A DNA stretch of 15,474 nt from positions 1 through 15,474 of the forward strand of contig CAVGTF010000042.1 of assembly GCA_963632245.1 (NCBI GenBank). Reading direction: 5' to 3'. Each line of letters begins with the position of its first letter. Position 1 is the stretch's first letter. This stretch comes from UBA1724 sp963632245 (GTDB taxonomy: Bacteria > Verrucomicrobiota > Lentisphaeria > Oligosphaerales > Oligosphaeraceae). The notes below the pieces were generated by a model. The model did no database searches. It saw only the letters and a list, made by a program, of their open reading frames with translations, and was not told the DNA's origin. This document shows, piece by piece, positions 13,643 through 15,474 of this stretch. Both the position numbers and the translations under genes were made by a program.

Positions 13643-13684
13643 GGGAGGGGAGAAGGGAACAACTCCCTGCCCTTCCTTCCTCCC
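13643..13684 (+). other. Long imperfect hairpin between nrdD and the redoxin gene
   Basis: GGGAGG (13643-13648) pairs with CCTCCC (13679-13684). Inside, GAAGGG (13652-13657) pairs with CCCTTC (13670-13675), separated by a 3x3 internal loop. There is no T-run, so it more likely stabilises or segments the mRNA than terminates it. Confidence 0.45.
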
Positions 13685-13715
13685 GCCGTCAACCGACAAA
13701 TCCCGTTCCCATTCT

Positions 13716-13720
13716 AGGAG
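13716..13720 (+). promoter_or_regulatory. Shine-Dalgarno AGGAG of the redoxin gene
   Basis: AGGAG sits 10 nt before the ATG at 13731. It supports that start and contrasts with the SD-less nrdD start of the same operon. Confidence 0.6.
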
Positions 13721-13730
13721 ATACCCCCTT

Positions 13731-14141
13731 ATGACCATCGCCGAAAAGCCCCTCGTCGTACACGTCTTCGGAAAGCCCGGCTGCGCCAAATGCGCCATGC
13801 TGAACCGCCGTCTGGACAAGATGCTGGCGGAAGACCCCCGCTATGCCCGCTTCCACAAGGAATACCACAATGTCCTGGAAGAAGAGGGCCTCATGACCTT
13901 CTGCAAGACCGAATGCCTGAATCCCAGCCGCATCCCCGCCATGATGGTGGGCTACCAGGACGAAAACGGCAAGCCGAACTTCCTCCCCAATCCCGCCCCC
14001 GATACCGCCGATCCCGTCTGCAAACACTCCAAGCTCTATCAGTTCCTGGGCGTCCAGACCGACTATTCCGACGAGGGAAAGGGCATCATCTCTCCCGAAA
14101 TGATCCAGACCATCCTGGACGAGGCCCTGAAAATTGCCTGA
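13731..14141 (+). CDS. Glutaredoxin/thioredoxin-like protein of the nrd operon
   Basis: This is a 136-residue predicted redoxin. The first strand VVHVFGKPG leads to the redox motif Cys18-Ala-Lys-Cys21, followed by a helix (AMLNRRLDKML). RIP with Pro69 is in the place of the cis-Pro of the thioredoxin fold. It is longer than NrdH or GrxA (75-90 residues): an insert after the first helix carries a second pair, Cys58-x3-Cys62, and another Cys is at 97. Class III reductases use either formate or a thiol redoxin as reductant. The position between nrdD and nrdG implies this protein is the electron donor of this NrdD, perhaps recharged by a thioredoxin reductase encoded elsewhere. Its TGA overlaps the nrdG start by 8 bases. 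The fold call is by motif; the insert is unexplained. Confidence 0.75.
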   Translation: MTIAEKPLVVHVFGKPGCAKCAMLNRRLDKMLAEDPRYARFHKEYHNVLEEEGLMTFCKTECLNPSRIPAMMVGYQDENGKPNFLPNPAPDTADPVCKHSKLYQFLGVQTDYSDEGKGIISPEMIQTILDEALKIA

Positions 14142-14841
14142 TCTACAGGAAAAATCCGTTATCTCCGCGTTCATGAGGCGCCCGACCCTGGTGGATTACC
14201 CGGGGCACCTGGGCGTCCTCATGTTCACCAGCGGCTGCAACTTCCGATGCGGCTTCTGCCATAACCCAGACCTCATCGAAGCCACAAACGCAAAGACCTT
14301 CTCCTTCGCCACGCTCAAGGAGCGACTGGACAAGTATCGGGAGGAGTGGGTCAAGGCGGTCACCGTCTCCGGAGGAGAGCCCACCATCCACGCCGGACTC
14401 CCAAAGACCCTCGCATTCCTAAAGGAACAGGGTTTTCTCCTGAAACTGGATACCAATGGCTCCAACCCCACTATGCTCCACGAAGTCCTGCCACTGCTGG
14501 ACTACGTGGCAATGGATATCAAGTGCTCCCTCCCAAAATATCCCGAATTCGTCCGCTATAACAACCTGGACAAGATCCGGGAATCCATCCGCCTGATCAT
14601 GGACCAGGCAAAGGACTACGAATTCCGGACCACCGTCCTAGAGACCGTCCATACCCCCGACGAAATCACCGCCGCCGCACAAGATATCAGGGGCGCCAAA
14701 CGCTGGATCTTCCAGCCATTCGTCCCCCACGAAAACCTCCCCCAGGAGAGCCTCCGCACTACCCCACGCACAAAACCCTCCGTCCTCCAGGACTGCGCAA
14801 ACGCCGCAAAACCCTTCGTCCTAGAAGCATTGGTACGATAA
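14134..14841 (+). CDS. nrdG: Radical-SAM activase of anaerobic ribonucleotide reductase (NrdG2 type)
   Basis: This 235-residue radical-SAM enzyme uses a 4Fe-4S cluster and S-adenosylmethionine to make the glycyl radical on NrdD. Cluster cysteines are Cys35, 39 and 42 (CNFRCGFC), and SGGEP (79-83) is the SAM-binding GGE motif. The N-terminal LVDYPGHLGVLMFTSGC is characteristic of the NrdG2/PflA-like group. I chose the TTG at 14134: GAGG lies 9 nt upstream, it overlaps the redoxin stop, and it keeps the VISAFMRRP stretch that aligns with the start of relatives. The ATG at 14173 would give 222 residues and cut that stretch off. Coupled translation with the redoxin is likely. Specificity for NrdD rather than a pyruvate-formate-lyase-like enzyme is inferred from the operon. 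Confidence 0.92.
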   Translation: MPDLQEKSVISAFMRRPTLVDYPGHLGVLMFTSGCNFRCGFCHNPDLIEATNAKTFSFATLKERLDKYREEWVKAVTVSGGEPTIHAGLPKTLAFLKEQGFLLKLDTNGSNPTMLHEVLPLLDYVAMDIKCSLPKYPEFVRYNNLDKIRESIRLIMDQAKDYEFRTTVLETVHTPDEITAAAQDIRGAKRWIFQPFVPHENLPQESLRTTPRTKPSVLQDCANAAKPFVLEALVR

Positions 14842-15033
14842 AGGTTCTGGGGGCAGAGCAGTAAGACAGGGGAAAGACTTAAGGGGGAATTTGAGGGGAA
14901 ATGAATAGTTTGACGACCGTCTGCGTCTAGTGAACAATCCTCGACGGATATAACAGACGCCTACGACGATTATAAAACACGTTCAAGCCGTGCCTAGCTT
15001 TTAAGCAGAAAATCAATCCCGTCCCCCTTATCC
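14842..15033. other. Gap of 192 bases before the last gene
   Basis: No RNA gene or repeat seen. It holds A/T-rich stretches with TATAAC (14949-14954) and TATAAA (14971-14976) as possible -10 elements, and TTGACG at 14910-14915, but no pair with correct spacing. I see no convincing terminator after nrdG. Confidence 0.5.
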
Positions 15034-15360
15034 ATGTTCAACGAGCTCAGATACCAGAAAACGGACGAATTCAAAGACCTGGACGACCTGCGGGAATGGA
15101 TGAAGTACCAGGGGCATCTCTGGTTCTTCATTGAAGAGCGGTACTATTTCATGACGGGCAGCCACAAACAAAACCAAGACGGAGTTCTTGCCCCATGGTG
15201 GTACATCCTAGATGGGGACTACCGGAATCCCGCCATTAGCGATGACGAGCGGGCCAAAATCCTCTGGGAATTCTGGAGCCTAGAAGAACTATGGAACGCA
15301 AGAATCTTCAACGGAAAGAGCTTCGCCGATAATTTTGATGACTTCATCTTCTATAGCTGA
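15034..15360 (+). CDS. Hypothetical Trp-rich small protein
   Basis: The product is 108 residues, acidic, with no signal peptide or membrane helix. It is aromatic-rich, with seven Trp (WMKYQGHLWFF, APWWYILDGDY, ILWEFWSLEELWN). I recognise no family. It uses visibly more A/T-ending codons than the rest of the window, which hints at a separate origin. It stands alone 192 nt after nrdG in the same orientation. There is no Shine-Dalgarno; 16 of the 20 bases before the ATG are pyrimidines, as for other starts here. Size and composition would fit an immunity-type or small accessory protein, but nothing in the sequence proves this. About 110 bases downstream remain, with no feature seen. Confidence 0.6.
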   Translation: MFNELRYQKTDEFKDLDDLREWMKYQGHLWFFIEERYYFMTGSHKQNQDGVLAPWWYILDGDYRNPAISDDERAKILWEFWSLEELWNARIFNGKSFADNFDDFIFYS

Positions 15361-15474
15361 CTTCTTTCGCTGGTAGCAGAATTTTCAGTTGTCTCTGTGG
15401 GACACGGCTTCCGAGCTTTTGCAAATTGACATCCGTAATGCTCGGTATAGGAATTCCCGTAGAAAAAGCGAGCG

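Noticed and set aside
10900..13692. 930-codon open frame antisense to nrdD
   Set aside because: It mirrors nrdD almost end to end, has no domain pattern, and comes from strong GC bias at third codon positions. The sense frame has all NrdD motifs.
14842..15033. Promoter for the last gene from TTGACG (14910) and TATAAC (14949)
   Set aside because: The spacing is 33 bp, far too long. No alternative pair had acceptable hexamers and spacing.
1..15474. CRISPR array, transposase, phage or toxin-antitoxin module
   Set aside because: No regularly spaced direct repeats and no matching protein signatures in any frame; the repeats present are short, few and intergenic.

Overview
The window is a GC-rich bacterial chromosome segment carrying 14 protein genes and one tRNA, with no rRNA, IS transposase, phage gene or CRISPR array. 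Several traits together point to an anaerobic, uncultured-type member of the PVC group (Verrucomicrobiota, Lentisphaerota or Kiritimatiellota): class III (oxygen-sensitive) ribonucleotide reductase, RNase HIII, high GC, and many genes that lack a Shine-Dalgarno and start behind pyrimidine-rich leaders. This placement is inference from gene content; no taxonomic marker is decisive.

Layout. 1-262 holds a palindromic repeat element, further hairpins and a terminator. 263-1894 (minus) is an NhaC-type Na+/H+ antiporter. 2124-2202 (minus) is an initiator-like tRNA-Met(CAT) with several odd bases, its own candidate promoter and a strong terminator. 2350-6088 (plus) is a tight four-gene run: ribokinase, small coiled-coil lipoprotein, PhnP-like metallo-beta-lactamase-fold hydrolase and a GT-C-type membrane glycosyltransferase; the last two junctions overlap by 4 bases. 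A repeat-filled gap (6089-6392) precedes a one-TM small protein and RNase HIII (6393-7632). A second gap built from the same modules (7633-7822) precedes a sugar-phosphate isomerase-like TIM barrel, a flavin reductase and RsmG (7823-10193). After a 718-base gap comes an anaerobic dNTP operon: nrdD with two ATP-cones, a dedicated glutaredoxin-like protein, and the radical-SAM activase nrdG (10912-14841). A small Trp-rich orphan gene of lower GC (15034-15360) ends the window.

The nrd locus is the most informative part. Its control region has three 16-bp matches to the NrdR box. Two of them are 31 bp apart start to start and bracket a promoter whose -10 (TATAGT) lies inside the downstream box. 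The transcript would then carry a leader of about 190 nt with four successive hairpins, one followed by six T, before a start codon without a Shine-Dalgarno. The redoxin between nrdD and nrdG suggests that the reductase takes electrons from a thiol protein rather than from formate.

Non-coding gaps share repeat modules in several orientations: a GGGGGC hairpin core (three copies), a 56-bp twin-hairpin repeat (two inverted copies differing only in the loops), CTAG heptamers, and a pyrimidine/T7 tail that sits directly on start codons. I found no certain novel defence or mobile system. The best candidates for undescribed biology are the nrdD leader, the modular repeats and the atypical initiator tRNA.
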